DNA of 64,000 bases from positions 1,760,001 to 1,824,000 of the forward strand of contig NZ_CP090949.1 of the NCBI RefSeq assembly GCF_023823125.1. Reading direction: 5' to 3'. Origin of the DNA: Erythrobacter aurantius. Its GTDB lineage: Bacteria; Pseudomonadota; Alphaproteobacteria; Sphingomonadales; Sphingomonadaceae. Shown piece after piece: positions 48,436 to 57,898 of this stretch (its first letter is position 1; the number at the start of each line of letters is the position of its first letter). Made by a program: the position numbers and the translations under genes. A model generated the notes under the pieces. The model did no database searches. It had not been told where the DNA came from and saw only the letters and a program-made list of their open reading frames with translations.

Positions 48436-51105
48436 TCAATAGTCGAACGAAACACGCATACCCACCGTCAACGGACGATTGGTGATGATGCGTTCCCGAT
48501 CATTGCCGAACACACCGGAAATTTCCGCGCGTTCGTCCGAAAGGTTCTCACCGAACACCTCGAAGCGCCAACGATCAGCCACGACACCTGCCGAAAGGTC
48601 GAACACGGTGTAGCTATCGAGCCGGATCTTGTTGATCTCGATAATGTCGGTGAATTTCGACGCCGAATAGGTCATCTGCGGCTGGATGAACGCCTCCAGA
48701 TCACCGTTCAGATCCCATTCGTAGCGCGCCCTGATGTTGCCCTGGAAGCCCGGGGCGTAGGCCAGTTCTTCTCCCGCGATCACATCGCTGGTCGGAATCA
48801 ACACCTCGGTGATCTCCGTGTCGAGGATCGAAAACGCCCCGGCAAAGGTCAGGCCCGGCGTCGAATACGGGGCGATCGTGAAATCGGATTCGATCCCGTA
48901 GATTTCAGCATTCGCCGCGTTCGAAGAGAAGAACAGATTTGTGATGGAAGGATCGAAAATCTGCGTTTGCAAGTTGGAGATATCGACGAAGAATGCCGAA
49001 CCGTTCCAGCGGAACTGGCCGTCGATCAGGTCCATTTTCCAGCCGAATTCGTAGTTCTTGACTTCATCGGTCTCGACCTCGAACGGAACCGTAAAGCCGC
49101 TGCCCCCCGGTGCCACCGCGCCACCCGGACGGTTAAGCAGACCGGGGCGGAAGCCTTCGGAATAGGTGGCGTAGAACAAGAGGTCCGGCGTCGGGGTCAG
49201 GGTGATCGTGCCCTTGAAGATAGTGCCGCTGGTGGATGCGGTGTCAGGGGCGCGGACGGCGTTGAACACCTGCTGCGCCTGTGTGGCGGAAAGTCCTGCG
49301 GCCTGAATATCGGCGAGGCTGTCGCTCAGGTCGAACGTCTGACGCAAGGCTGCGTTGCATGATCCGATAAACGTGAATTGGCCGTCGCCGTTGTACAGAT
49401 CGCTGATGTCCGTACCGAAGGCATTGGCATCCTGAGCCGCCCCGGAATTACAGAACGACCCATTAGCCGACCCTTCGAAGTCGACTTCGACATCGTAATA
49501 GCGAGCCCCGAAAGTCACGGTCAGCAGATCGGGGACCACGTCAAAGCTGGCTTCGCCAAAAATGCCAAACTGTTCGTCTGTCCGGCGAATGTCGTTGCGG
49601 AAGATCGTATCGCGCGGGAAAGGTCCCGGATCGGAAAAGAAACCGGTGGTCTGGGGGAAATTCGGTGCAAACGGCCCGAATGGCTCCGCCAGAACATTCC
49701 CCGGATAAGCGAAGTCGACGCGTTCTTCGAGGCTGAGGTCCGAATAAAAGCCCCCGCCCTGAAACCGGACGCGCCAATCTTCGGGGGTGCTGAAGCGGAG
49801 CTCCTGAGTGAACACCTCCGTCTTGCTGAAAGAATTGATGTAGAGGTTGGGTGCCTGGCAGGTCCCGCTCGGATCGGCAGCACCCGGATAGCTGACGGAG
49901 CCGTCACAGATGTAATACGGCAGATACTGACCGGCGAACATGTAATCGGTGTAGTCGGCGCGCTGTTCGCTCTCGCGATCGGTGTATGCGCCTGTGTAGA
50001 TCACATCCAGCCAGCCGATGCGGCCTTCGACTGTCCAGCTGGTATTTGAGAAATCATCCTCCAGCCTGTCCGTCTCAAACCGTTCGATTTCAAGGTCGTC
50101 GAGGCCACCCAGTTCCGGATCCGCAAAGAACACACCGTCGCTTTCGAGGCTCTGCCGCTGGTGCGACAGGTTTACGGTCCAGTCAGGGGTAACTTCCCAC
50201 AGGGCGCTCACGCGGAAGCCCGCATATTGGGTGTCGTTGAAATCGTCCTGTGCGATGCCGGCATTGTCGGCTTCGAGGAAGGTGACATTGGACAGGTTGG
50301 CGGTCGACTGGAAGCCAGCACGGATAGCGGACACGGGAACACCGTTGGCGCGAACGGTGCCTTCGGGGCGGAACCGTGCACTTTCCCGCAGGTCACGGGT
50401 GCCTTGGACATTGTCGACGTAGCCACCCTGATCATCGAGATATGCGACCGCGCGAAGGGCAAAGGTGTCAGTGACTGGCACGTTGACCATCACTTCGCCC
50501 TGATAGCTTGCCTCGCCCCCTTTGGTGAAAGAGACTCCGGCTGAACCCTTGCCATAGAAACCCGAAAGGTCGGGCTTGTTGGTGATCAGGCGGACAACGC
50601 CTGCTTGCGAACTGGCGCCGAACAGCGTGCCTTGCGGACCTGAGAGGACTTCGATCCGCTCAAGGTCAGCGGCATAGACGTCGAGATTGCGCCCCGGCTG
50701 CGAGAGGGGTTGATCGTTCAGATACAGCGCGACGTTGGGCGCAAGCCCGGCAACACCGGCTACCGTAATGTTGGGCGTAGTGGAGGCGAGGCCGCGAATG
50801 TAGATCGTGCTTTGTCCGGGGCCATTGCCGCCAGCCGTAACTGTCGGGATCTGCTCAAGATAGTCTTCGAAGGTATCGATGTTGAGTTGGTCAAGCTCCT
50901 CGGCGCCGATCGCGCTGACCGAAACCGGCACGTCCTGCAGATCTTCGCTCTTGCGCTGCGCCGTGACGACGATGGTGCGAACGCCGCCTTGACGCTGCGT
51001 GCTTTCGGTTTGTTGCTGAGCCGGTTGGGTGGTTTGCGCATAAACAGGTGATGCGATTGCGACTGCGAGTGCGCCGATCGACGCCCCGCTTATATATTTC
51101 GACAT
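48436..51105 (-). CDS. TonB-dependent outer-membrane receptor
   Basis: 889 residues. Signal peptide ends at SPVYAQ (about 24); plug with TonB-box-like IVVTAQRKSEDLQDVPVSV and TIYIRGL; 22-strand barrel ending GMRVSFDY with an aromatic C-terminus. A strong ribosome site AAAGGGGC precedes the ATG. The ligand is unknown. The downstream gene is the TPR-sulfotransferase. Confidence 0.95.
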   Translation of the reverse strand: MSKYISGASIGALAVAIASPVYAQTTQPAQQQTESTQRQGGVRTIVVTAQRKSEDLQDVPVSVSAIGAEELDQLNIDTFEDYLEQIPTVTAGGNGPGQSTIYIRGLASTTPNITVAGVAGLAPNVALYLNDQPLSQPGRNLDVYAADLERIEVLSGPQGTLFGASSQAGVVRLITNKPDLSGFYGKGSAGVSFTKGGEASYQGEVMVNVPVTDTFALRAVAYLDDQGGYVDNVQGTRDLRESARFRPEGTVRANGVPVSAIRAGFQSTANLSNVTFLEADNAGIAQDDFNDTQYAGFRVSALWEVTPDWTVNLSHQRQSLESDGVFFADPELGGLDDLEIERFETDRLEDDFSNTSWTVEGRIGWLDVIYTGAYTDRESEQRADYTDYMFAGQYLPYYICDGSVSYPGAADPSGTCQAPNLYINSFSKTEVFTQELRFSTPEDWRVRFQGGGFYSDLSLEERVDFAYPGNVLAEPFGPFAPNFPQTTGFFSDPGPFPRDTIFRNDIRRTDEQFGIFGEASFDVVPDLLTVTFGARYYDVEVDFEGSANGSFCNSGAAQDANAFGTDISDLYNGDGQFTFIGSCNAALRQTFDLSDSLADIQAAGLSATQAQQVFNAVRAPDTASTSGTIFKGTITLTPTPDLLFYATYSEGFRPGLLNRPGGAVAPGGSGFTVPFEVETDEVKNYEFGWKMDLIDGQFRWNGSAFFVDISNLQTQIFDPSITNLFFSSNAANAEIYGIESDFTIAPYSTPGLTFAGAFSILDTEITEVLIPTSDVIAGEELAYAPGFQGNIRARYEWDLNGDLEAFIQPQMTYSASKFTDIIEINKIRLDSYTVFDLSAGVVADRWRFEVFGENLSDERAEISGVFGNDRERIITNRPLTVGMRVSFDY

Positions 51106-51463
51106 GTAATTGCCCCTTTTGAGCCGGATTGCGGGCCCGCGGCGCAGAGAAGCACCAGCGTAAGTCCCAATAGAGGCGAGCAATGCAGCTAAAGATCGCT
51201 CGCGCGTAGGGCCGGATAGCAAGGGATCAATAAGGTGACCACAGTGGAGTCTGGAGTCTTATTGGAGTCAAAATATCATGTTGCAAAATAACAACAGAAA
51301 AATAATTCGAAGAAAATATTCAAATGCAGGTTTATGAAATTCAAATATAGAAATTCTATATTTTATTGTTATTCAAAAAATGCCAAGTTTGTCGGAAAAT
51401 ATTCAAGAAATGTGAAGTCTAGGGTCATGAATATTTGAGAAACTCAAATGTCGAGCCAAGTCT
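51106..51463. other. AT-rich intergenic region with repeats upstream of the TonB receptor
   Basis: 358 bases without a gene between TonB receptor and BCCT genes, both minus-strand. About 51265-51450 is far richer in A/T than anything around it. It holds a direct repeat GAAAATATTCAA at 51312-51323 and 51395-51406, several ATTCAA units, a palindrome at 51343-51363, and three GGAGTC units near 51247-51270. Likely regulatory, possibly a nucleoid-protein or repressor site for the receptor. Confidence 0.6.
51343..51363. repeat. palindrome AAATATAGAA-A-TTCTATATTT
   Basis: Ten-base perfect inverted repeat with one central base in the AT-rich gap. It could be an operator or, with the following TATTG, a weak terminator-like hairpin. 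Confidence 0.6.
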
Positions 51464-53074
51464 TCAGCCTTCACTCCGGGCTTCAGCCCATTCCTGACAG
51501 GCTTCTGCAGTGGTCGGCACACCGTGCTTCTTGCGGATCAGATCGAACACCACCGCCTTGATGATGGAAATGCACATCAGCAGGACGACAAGCGAGAAGG
51601 GCAAGGCCCCTATGATCATGGTGATGCGGATTGCCTCGATCCCGCCAAGGATTAGCATCGAGCCGACAACGAATGCCAAGGCAAAGCCCCAGAAAAGGAT
51701 GTGGTAGCGGCGACCGCCTTCGTCTTCGCCCGCGCCGTTGATCGTATTGACGATCAGGATCGCGCTATCGACCGACGTGATCAGGTAAGTCATCAGCAGC
51801 AACACCACCAAGCCGGACACGATCAGCGCCACATCGGGGCTGAGCAGTACGCCGATGGTTGCATAAAGCTGGGAAGATATTCCCGTTGAAAGGATTTCGC
51901 CCTGAGCCGCGCCGCTCAGCTCCAGATCGATCGCGGTCCCTCCAGCGAGACCCATCCACAGGAAACACATTAGTGCGGGGACGAGTGCTACACCCAGAAC
52001 ATACTCCCGGATAGTTCGTCCTCGCGATATCCGTGCGATAAACATGCCGACGAAGGGCGCGAATGCGATCCACCAGGCCCAGTAGAACACCGACCAGTCC
52101 AGTTGCCATTGCACCAGCGCTTCACCCACGTCGGAGCCGTCACTCGAAAACAGCGTCAGCGAATTGGCTGGCAGGCTCACGAAGTAATCCCAGATTCCCA
52201 CGCCCAGCAGTTTCAAGCCGTAAAGGCCCGATCCGAAGACGGCGAAAAGGGCAAGTAAGCCGATTGAGAGCGCCATGTTGATGTTCGACAGCCATTTGAT
52301 GCCTTTGCCGACACCCGAAAGCGCGCTGAGCGTCGATGCGCCCACCAAAACAAGCAAGGCCAGCACAATCGCCGCGGCCGAGGCTGTCTGCACTCCAGTC
52401 GCATCCGCGACCATCAGCCAATCGCCCATACCCACCCGGTGAAGCCCGGCGACGAATTGCTGGACTCCAAGCCCCATTGTTACCGCCACACCGAGTATGG
52501 TGGCCACCACGGCGACCACATCGACAATATGCCCCGGCAGTCCCGACAAGACTTTGCCGAACAGGGGGGCGAGGCTCGAACGGATGGTCAGCGGCAAACC
52601 GCGCCGGTGCGCGACATAGCCGATCGCAAGGCCAACAAGCGCATAGGTGCACCATGCGCCAAAGCCCCAATGCAAAAACGTCCACATGAATGCCGAACGG
52701 ACTGCTTCGGGTGAAGCGCTTTCGACAGTGCCGCGGATGATGTCGGGATTGCTGACGAAATGGGCCAGCGGCTCGCCGGTCGAATAGGTCAGCATCCCGA
52801 TCCCGATACCCGCGCCGAACAGCATCGAAAACCATGAGAAGCGTGAGAATTCAGGCTTTTCGCCCGGCGCGCCGATGCGCAAAGTCCCCGTCTGCGGGAT
52901 CAGCGCCAGCGCGAAACAGACCATGATCAGCGCGGCGACAAGATAGACATACCACCCGCTGAAAGATGAAATGATCGTCGAATTGGCAATTTGCAGAGCC
53001 TGCATCGCACGGACAGGAAAGAAAATCGCCCACATGATGATCAGCGAAACGATGATCTTGCCGGGTATCGTCAC
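51464..53074 (-). CDS. BCCT-family betaine/choline/carnitine-type transporter
   Basis: 536 residues from GTG, 12 membrane segments. Substrate region HWGFGAWCTYALVGLA and WAWWIAFAPFVGMFIARISRGRTIRE match the BCCT consensus (the Trp box). The only conventional start places translation at the edge of the first span, but coding-like sequence with BCCT-style residues (ETHDSGFYDGF) continues in frame for about 120 bases upstream to a stop at 53200 without ATG, GTG or TTG. So the true N-terminus may be longer, begun at a rare start, or lost by a small mutation. Confidence 0.9.
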   Translation of the reverse strand: MTIPGKIIVSLIIMWAIFFPVRAMQALQIANSTIISSFSGWYVYLVAALIMVCFALALIPQTGTLRIGAPGEKPEFSRFSWFSMLFGAGIGIGMLTYSTGEPLAHFVSNPDIIRGTVESASPEAVRSAFMWTFLHWGFGAWCTYALVGLAIGYVAHRRGLPLTIRSSLAPLFGKVLSGLPGHIVDVVAVVATILGVAVTMGLGVQQFVAGLHRVGMGDWLMVADATGVQTASAAAIVLALLVLVGASTLSALSGVGKGIKWLSNINMALSIGLLALFAVFGSGLYGLKLLGVGIWDYFVSLPANSLTLFSSDGSDVGEALVQWQLDWSVFYWAWWIAFAPFVGMFIARISRGRTIREYVLGVALVPALMCFLWMGLAGGTAIDLELSGAAQGEILSTGISSQLYATIGVLLSPDVALIVSGLVVLLLMTYLITSVDSAILIVNTINGAGEDEGGRRYHILFWGFALAFVVGSMLILGGIEAIRITMIIGALPFSLVVLLMCISIIKAVVFDLIRKKHGVPTTAEACQEWAEARSEG

Positions 53075-53274
53075 TTCTCGACTGAAACCATCGTAGAAAC
53101 CGCTGTCATGGGTTTCGATCGGCAGCTCGACAATCGGCGGATCTATGGGCAGGTCCGCAGGCTCATTCGTTTCCGGATTTAAGATCGGTCTTCCCGTTTA
53201 TGTCTGTTTCGCAGAACGTCGCAACGGGTCGGTTACATACGGATTTGAGCCGTCGATGCAAATTTGTGGTCTGA

Positions 53275-54171
53275 TCAGCCTGCCCGCAGTTCTTCGGCCA
53301 ACAGCCGGAAATCCGCTTCACGCGGGGAATTCTTGCGCCACACCAGCACTATTTCCCGCTTTGCCGTGGGGCTGTCGACCGGGCGGGCGACGACTTCGGT
53401 TCCGTTCAATATTCCGGCGTTCAAAGCCATTTCGGGCAGCATCGTCAGGCCCAGATCGTTGTCCACCAATTGCACCAGAGTGTGCAGGCTGGTGCCGATC
53501 ATGCTGGCGGAATCGCGCAGTTCGCTGCGGTTGCAGGCGGCCAGCGCATGATCGCGCAGGCAGTGGCCGTCTTCTAGCAACAGCAACCGCCCCTGATCGA
53601 TCATGTCCGGCGGGATTGTCGCGGGGGGATCGCGCGGGTCATCCTTCGGAAACGCCACGAACAAACGATCATCAGAGATATGCTCGACCTCTACCTCTCC
53701 GGTGTCGAAGGGGAGGGCGAGCAATACGCAATCGACCCGGCCGTGCTGGAGCGACTCCACGGCGTCCTGGCTGGTTTCTTCGCGCAGCATCAATTGCAGG
53801 TCGGGGCGCTCATTCTTGAGCCGCGGAAGAATGCGCGGCAGCATGAAGGGGGCGATGGTCGGGATGACGCTCATGCGGAGTTGCCCGGAGAGCGGCTTCC
53901 CGGCGGCCTGAACCAGATCGGCCAGTTCCTCCGCTTCGCGCAGCAGGCGGTTGGCTTTTGCCACGACCTGCTCACCCAGCGACGTAAACCGAACCACACG
54001 GCGCGACCGCTCCACGAGGGTCACACCGAGCAGCGACTCCAACTCGCGTATCCCCGCCGACAGCGTCGATTGCGAAACGAAGCTGGCATCCGCTGCCCTG
54101 CCAAAATGGCCGTGTTCGTGCAGCGAGACGAGATATTGCAACTGCTTGATGGTGGGCAGGTAAGTGGACAC
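53275..54171 (-). CDS. oxyR: hydrogen peroxide-sensing LysR-type regulator OxyR
   Basis: 298 residues: N-terminal winged HTH (about 5-64) and a regulatory domain. The redox cysteines are both present as Cys204 and Cys213 in LEDGHCLRDHALAAC, the same nine-residue spacing as the E. coli disulfide pair. Other LysR groups lack this motif. Ten bases after rnd on the same strand, so cotranscribed; no catalase or peroxiredoxin gene is adjacent. Confidence 0.95.
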   Translation of the reverse strand: MSTYLPTIKQLQYLVSLHEHGHFGRAADASFVSQSTLSAGIRELESLLGVTLVERSRRVVRFTSLGEQVVAKANRLLREAEELADLVQAAGKPLSGQLRMSVIPTIAPFMLPRILPRLKNERPDLQLMLREETSQDAVESLQHGRVDCVLLALPFDTGEVEVEHISDDRLFVAFPKDDPRDPPATIPPDMIDQGRLLLLEDGHCLRDHALAACNRSELRDSASMIGTSLHTLVQLVDNDLGLTMLPEMALNAGILNGTEVVARPVDSPTAKREIVLVWRKNSPREADFRLLAEELRAG

Positions 54172-54180
54172 GCCTCGCTT

Positions 54181-55383
54181 CTACTCCGCCGCCAGCGCTT
54201 CTTCCATGCTGGCTTGCATGTCGTCGATATGGGTCATCGTCAGCTTGCCGCCCTTGACCGCGAAGGCGAGCTTGCCTTCGACCAGTTCAAGCGCGTCCTT
54301 GCCGAAAATGTCATAGCGCCAGCCTTGCAGCACCGGCAGATCGCGCACCCCTGCGGCAAGCGCTTCCATTTCGTCGGCGCGGGTCAGCAGCCGCGCGGCA
54401 ACGTCGATTTCCCGGGCGCGGATCTTGAGCAGCAGCTTGAGCAGATCCGCCACGAGCGCGCCTTCCTTGCCCAGCGGCGCGCCGCGTTTGATCTTTTCGG
54501 GCATTTCTTCCTGCGAAAGCGGGTCAGCCTCGGCAATCACCTTCATCAGCCGTTTGCCGATGTCGTTGTCTTTCCACGCGGCAGAAAGCCCGCGCACCTT
54601 GGCAAGATCGCCCTGTTTTTTCGGCGGATGGCTGGCGATGTCGGCCAGCGTTTCGTCGCGCATGATCCGGCCACGCGGAATGTTCTTGTGCTGCGCTTCG
54701 CCTTCGCGCCATGCGGCCAGCGCCTTGAGCCGACCAAGGACCTGCGGATTTCGCCCCGGCTGGCGGATGCGCTTCCAAGAGGTTTCAGGATCGACGAGAT
54801 AGTTCGCAGGATCGGCGAGCTTTTCCATTTCCGCATCCAGCCAATCGCCGCGTCCTGTCTTGATCAGCTTTTTCAGGATCTTGGGGAATATCTTGGACAA
54901 ATGGGTCACGTCGCCAATCGCGTATTCGATCTGGCGATCGGTCAGGGGGCGGCGGCTCCAGTCGGTAAAACGCGCGCCCTTGTCGATCTGAATGTTGAGC
55001 CAGTGATCAACAAGGTTTGCATAGCCGATCTGTTCGGACTGGCTGATCGCCATCATCGCGATTTGCGTGTCGAACACCGGATGCGGGGTCTTGCCCGTCA
55101 GGTTGACGATGATCTCGACATCCTGTCCGCCCGCGTGGAAGACCTTGAGCACGTCTTCATTGTTGCACATCAGCTCGAGCAGTGGAGCAAGGTCGATACC
55201 GGGAGCCAGCGGATCGATCGCGGCGGCTTCTTCGGTGTTGGCTATCTGCACCAGGCACAGTTCCGGCCAATAGGTGTTTTCGCGCATGAATTCGGTGTCG
55301 ACGGCAACGAATTCGGATTGGGAAAGACGCTCGCACAGGTCGGCCAGAGCATCCGTGGTGGTGATCAGATCATGTATCTTCAT
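54181..55383 (-). CDS. rnd: ribonuclease D
   Basis: 400 residues. DEDDy 3'-5' exonuclease motifs: FVAVDTEFMREN, VFHAGGQDVEI, and YAIGDVTHL with the Tyr; followed by HRDC domain(s) (LKALAAWREGEAQHKNIPR...). Matures tRNA 3' ends. ATG at MKIHDLITTTD chosen. Confidence 0.95.
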   Translation of the reverse strand: MKIHDLITTTDALADLCERLSQSEFVAVDTEFMRENTYWPELCLVQIANTEEAAAIDPLAPGIDLAPLLELMCNNEDVLKVFHAGGQDVEIIVNLTGKTPHPVFDTQIAMMAISQSEQIGYANLVDHWLNIQIDKGARFTDWSRRPLTDRQIEYAIGDVTHLSKIFPKILKKLIKTGRGDWLDAEMEKLADPANYLVDPETSWKRIRQPGRNPQVLGRLKALAAWREGEAQHKNIPRGRIMRDETLADIASHPPKKQGDLAKVRGLSAAWKDNDIGKRLMKVIAEADPLSQEEMPEKIKRGAPLGKEGALVADLLKLLLKIRAREIDVAARLLTRADEMEALAAGVRDLPVLQGWRYDIFGKDALELVEGKLAFAVKGGKLTMTHIDDMQASMEEALAAE

Positions 55384-55574
55384 CGTTCTTCTTGTCGTTT
55401 TGAGCGGAGTGCCGCTCTCGCCCCCTATGCAGGAGGCCGGTCTTGTGAGAGGTGCGCGACTTGACAAAGTGCAGGTCATGCCCTGTTAGCGCGCGCAGAA
55501 AACGCGGGGATCGAACCGCCGCGAAATGCTGGCGCGCCAATAGCGCCATACCTTCGAACAGGACAAGAGTTTAG

Positions 55575-57368
55575 ATGCACGCCTATCGTACCCACACTTG
55601 CGCACAGCTTTCGGCCAAAAATGTCGGGGAAACCGTCCGTCTTTCTGGATGGATGCACCGCAAACGCGATCACGGCGGGGTGCTGTTTGTCGATCTGCGC
55701 GATCATTACGGCATTACCCAGATCGTTGCAGACGAAGATTCGCCGGCGCTTCCGGTGCTCGAAAAGCTGCGTGCCGAGTCGGTCGTGACGATCGACGGTG
55801 AGGTGAAGGCCCGCACCGCTTCGACCGTGAACAAGGATTTGCCGACCGGCGAGATCGAGATTTTCGCCCGCGCGATCACCGTGCAAAGCGCAGCCGAAGA
55901 GCTGCCGATGCCTGTCGCCAGCGGGGAAGAATATCCCGAACACATCCGGCTGAAGTATCGCTTCCTCGATCTTCGCCGCGAAGTCATGCATCGCAATATC
56001 ATGCTTCGCTCAAAGGTGATCACATCGCTGCGCCGTCGCATGACCGATCAGGGCTTCACCGAATTCCAGACCCCGATCCTTACCGCTTCCAGCCCCGAAG
56101 GCGCGCGCGACTTCCTCGTGCCCAGCCGTATGCATCCCAACACCTTCTACGCGCTCCCGCAGGCGCCCCAGATGTTCAAGCAGATGCTGATGGTGTCGGG
56201 TTTTGATCGCTATTTCCAGATCGCGCCGTGCTTCCGCGACGAAGACTTGCGCGCCGATCGCAGCCTTGAATTCTACCAGCTCGATTTTGAAATGAGCTTC
56301 GTCACCCAGGAAGACGTGTTTCAGGCGCTCGAACCCGTGCTGGCCGGGTGCTTCGAGGAATTTTCGGGCGGCAAATCAGTGACGCCTTCGGGCAGCTTCC
56401 CGCGCATTCCCTATGCCGAAGCGATGCTGAAATACGGCACCGACAAGCCGGACCTGCGCAACCCGTTGATCATCAGCGATGTCACCAGCCACTTCGAACA
56501 GAGCGGCTTTGGCCTGTTTGAAAAGATCGTCGGCAGCGGCGGCGTCGTTCGCGTTGTTCCGGCCCCGAACACGGCGGACAAGAGCCGCAAGTTCTTCGAC
56601 GACATGAACAACTGGGCGCGCGGTGAAGGGTTCGCGGGCCTTGGCTATGTCACCCGCAAGGGCGGCGAATTCGGTGGCCCGATCGCCAAGAACCACGGGC
56701 CGGAGCGGATGGAAGAGCTGTACAACGAGCTCGGCCTCGGCCCGGACGACGGCCTGTTCTTTGCCGCCGGCAAGGAAAAGGACGCGGCCAAGCTGGCTGG
56801 TGCTGCCCGGACGCAGGTGGCAGAGCAACTCGACCTGATCGAACCCGATTGCTTCAAGTTCTGCTGGATCGTCGATTTCCCGATGTTCGAATATGACGAA
56901 GAAGCGAAGAAGATCGACTTCAGCCACAACCCGTTCTCGATGCCGCAGGGCGAGATGGAAGCGTTGGAAACGCAGGACCCGCTGACGATCAAGGCGTGGC
57001 AGTACGACATCGTCTGCAACGGTTACGAGTTGTCCTCGGGTGCGATCCGGAACCACAAGCCGGAAATCATGTACAAGGCTTTCGAGATCGCCGGTTACGA
57101 CAAGGAAACCGTCGACCGCGAATTCTCCGGCATGATCGAAGCCTTCAAGCTGGGCGCACCGCCGCACGGCGGATCGGCACCGGGGATTGACCGGATCGTG
57201 ATGCTGCTTGCCGGTGAAGAAGCTATCCGCGAGGTTATCGCCTTCCCGATGAACCAGAAGGGCGAAGATCTGATGATGGGGGCACCTTCGAAGGTGTCGC
57301 CGCAGCAGCTGCGCGAATTGCACCTGCGTCTGGTCGAACCGCCGAAGAAGGAAGGACAGACGGGCTAG
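55575..57368 (+). CDS. aspS: aspartyl-tRNA synthetase
   Basis: 597 residues. N-terminal OB-fold anticodon domain ([21 protein letters not shown]), class II motif 2 around [15 protein letters not shown], a GAD insertion, and motif 3 [14 protein letters not shown] near the C-terminus. Alphaproteobacterial enzymes of this type are often non-discriminating with GatCAB; that is an inference here. Confidence 0.97.
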   Translation: MHAYRTHTCAQLSAKNVGETVRLSGWMHRKRDHGGVLFVDLRDHYGITQIVADEDSPALPVLEKLRAESVVTIDGEVKARTASTVNKDLPTGEIEIFARAITVQSAAEELPMPVASGEEYPEHIRLKYRFLDLRREVMHRNIMLRSKVITSLRRRMTDQGFTEFQTPILTASSPEGARDFLVPSRMHPNTFYALPQAPQMFKQMLMVSGFDRYFQIAPCFRDEDLRADRSLEFYQLDFEMSFVTQEDVFQALEPVLAGCFEEFSGGKSVTPSGSFPRIPYAEAMLKYGTDKPDLRNPLIISDVTSHFEQSGFGLFEKIVGSGGVVRVVPAPNTADKSRKFFDDMNNWARGEGFAGLGYVTRKGGEFGGPIAKNHGPERMEELYNELGLGPDDGLFFAAGKEKDAAKLAGAARTQVAEQLDLIEPDCFKFCWIVDFPMFEYDEEAKKIDFSHNPFSMPQGEMEALETQDPLTIKAWQYDIVCNGYELSSGAIRNHKPEIMYKAFEIAGYDKETVDREFSGMIEAFKLGAPPHGGSAPGIDRIVMLLAGEEAIREVIAFPMNQKGEDLMMGAPSKVSPQQLRELHLRLVEPPKKEGQTG

Positions 57369-57422
57369 GCCGAGGCGGCTCGGCCGCGCAATCTTGGGGA
57401 TGTGCGCATTGGCGCATGCATC

Positions 57423-57451
57423 TTGACTTGCGCTACGTCGAACCGCCCTTT
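57423..57451 (+). promoter_or_regulatory. candidate acpP promoter
   Basis: CTTGACTTG gives -35 TTGACT (57423-57428); 17-20 bases later lies a weak TTTAGG-like -10. It is about 50-70 bases before acpP. A GGCCGAG...CTCGGCC hairpin at about 57368 lies just upstream, after aspS, without a T-run. Confidence 0.35.
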
Positions 57452-57497
57452 AGGGCGAATAACGATTTTCAAAACCCCAAATCCAAGAGGGAAAACT

Positions 57498-57734
57498 ATG
57501 AGCGATACTGCCGACCGCGTGCAGAAAATTGTCGTCGAACATCTCGGCGTCGAAGCAGACAAGGTAACTCAGGAAGCAAGCTTCATCGATGATCTGGGCG
57601 CAGACAGCCTCGACATCGTCGAGCTGGTGATGGCTTTCGAAGAAGAATTCGGCGTGGAAATCCCCGACGATGCAGCTGAAAAGATCAGCACCGTCGGCGA
57701 CGCGACCAAGTTCATCGAAGAGAACAAAGGCTGA
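57498..57734 (+). CDS. acpP: acyl carrier protein
   Basis: 78 residues, four-helix acidic protein. Ser37 in [19 protein letters not shown] is the phosphopantetheine attachment site. The ATG follows AAGAGGGAAAACT. Carrier for FabF, FabZ and the FabH-like enzymes here. Confidence 0.98.
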   Translation: MSDTADRVQKIVVEHLGVEADKVTQEASFIDDLGADSLDIVELVMAFEEEFGVEIPDDAAEKISTVGDATKFIEENKG

Positions 57735-57796
57735 TATACAGGGCTAATCGCCCTCAGAATGCCCGCTGCCCCTGTCGGTGCGCGGGCGTCTGACCG

Positions 57797-57841
57797 ACAG
57801 GCCCGAGCCCTCTTGCAGGGTCGCGGGCCTGTAGTGTTTTT
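57797..57841 (+). terminator. rho-independent terminator between acpP and fabF
   Basis: ACAGGCCCG...CGGGCCTGT outer stem with inner CCCT/AGGG pairing, followed by TAGTGTTTTT. Probably lets acpP be transcribed more than fabF. Confidence 0.75.
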
Positions 57842-57898
57842 GGCCCTGCCGCTTTGATGCAGGGTGGATTTGCGCCCGTCCGGGCTGTGGAGAATGGA

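Noticed and set aside
54181..55383. Long plus-strand frame opposite rnd and oxyR (from about 53680)
   Set aside because: Overlaps two genes with complete catalytic and redox motifs; shadow.
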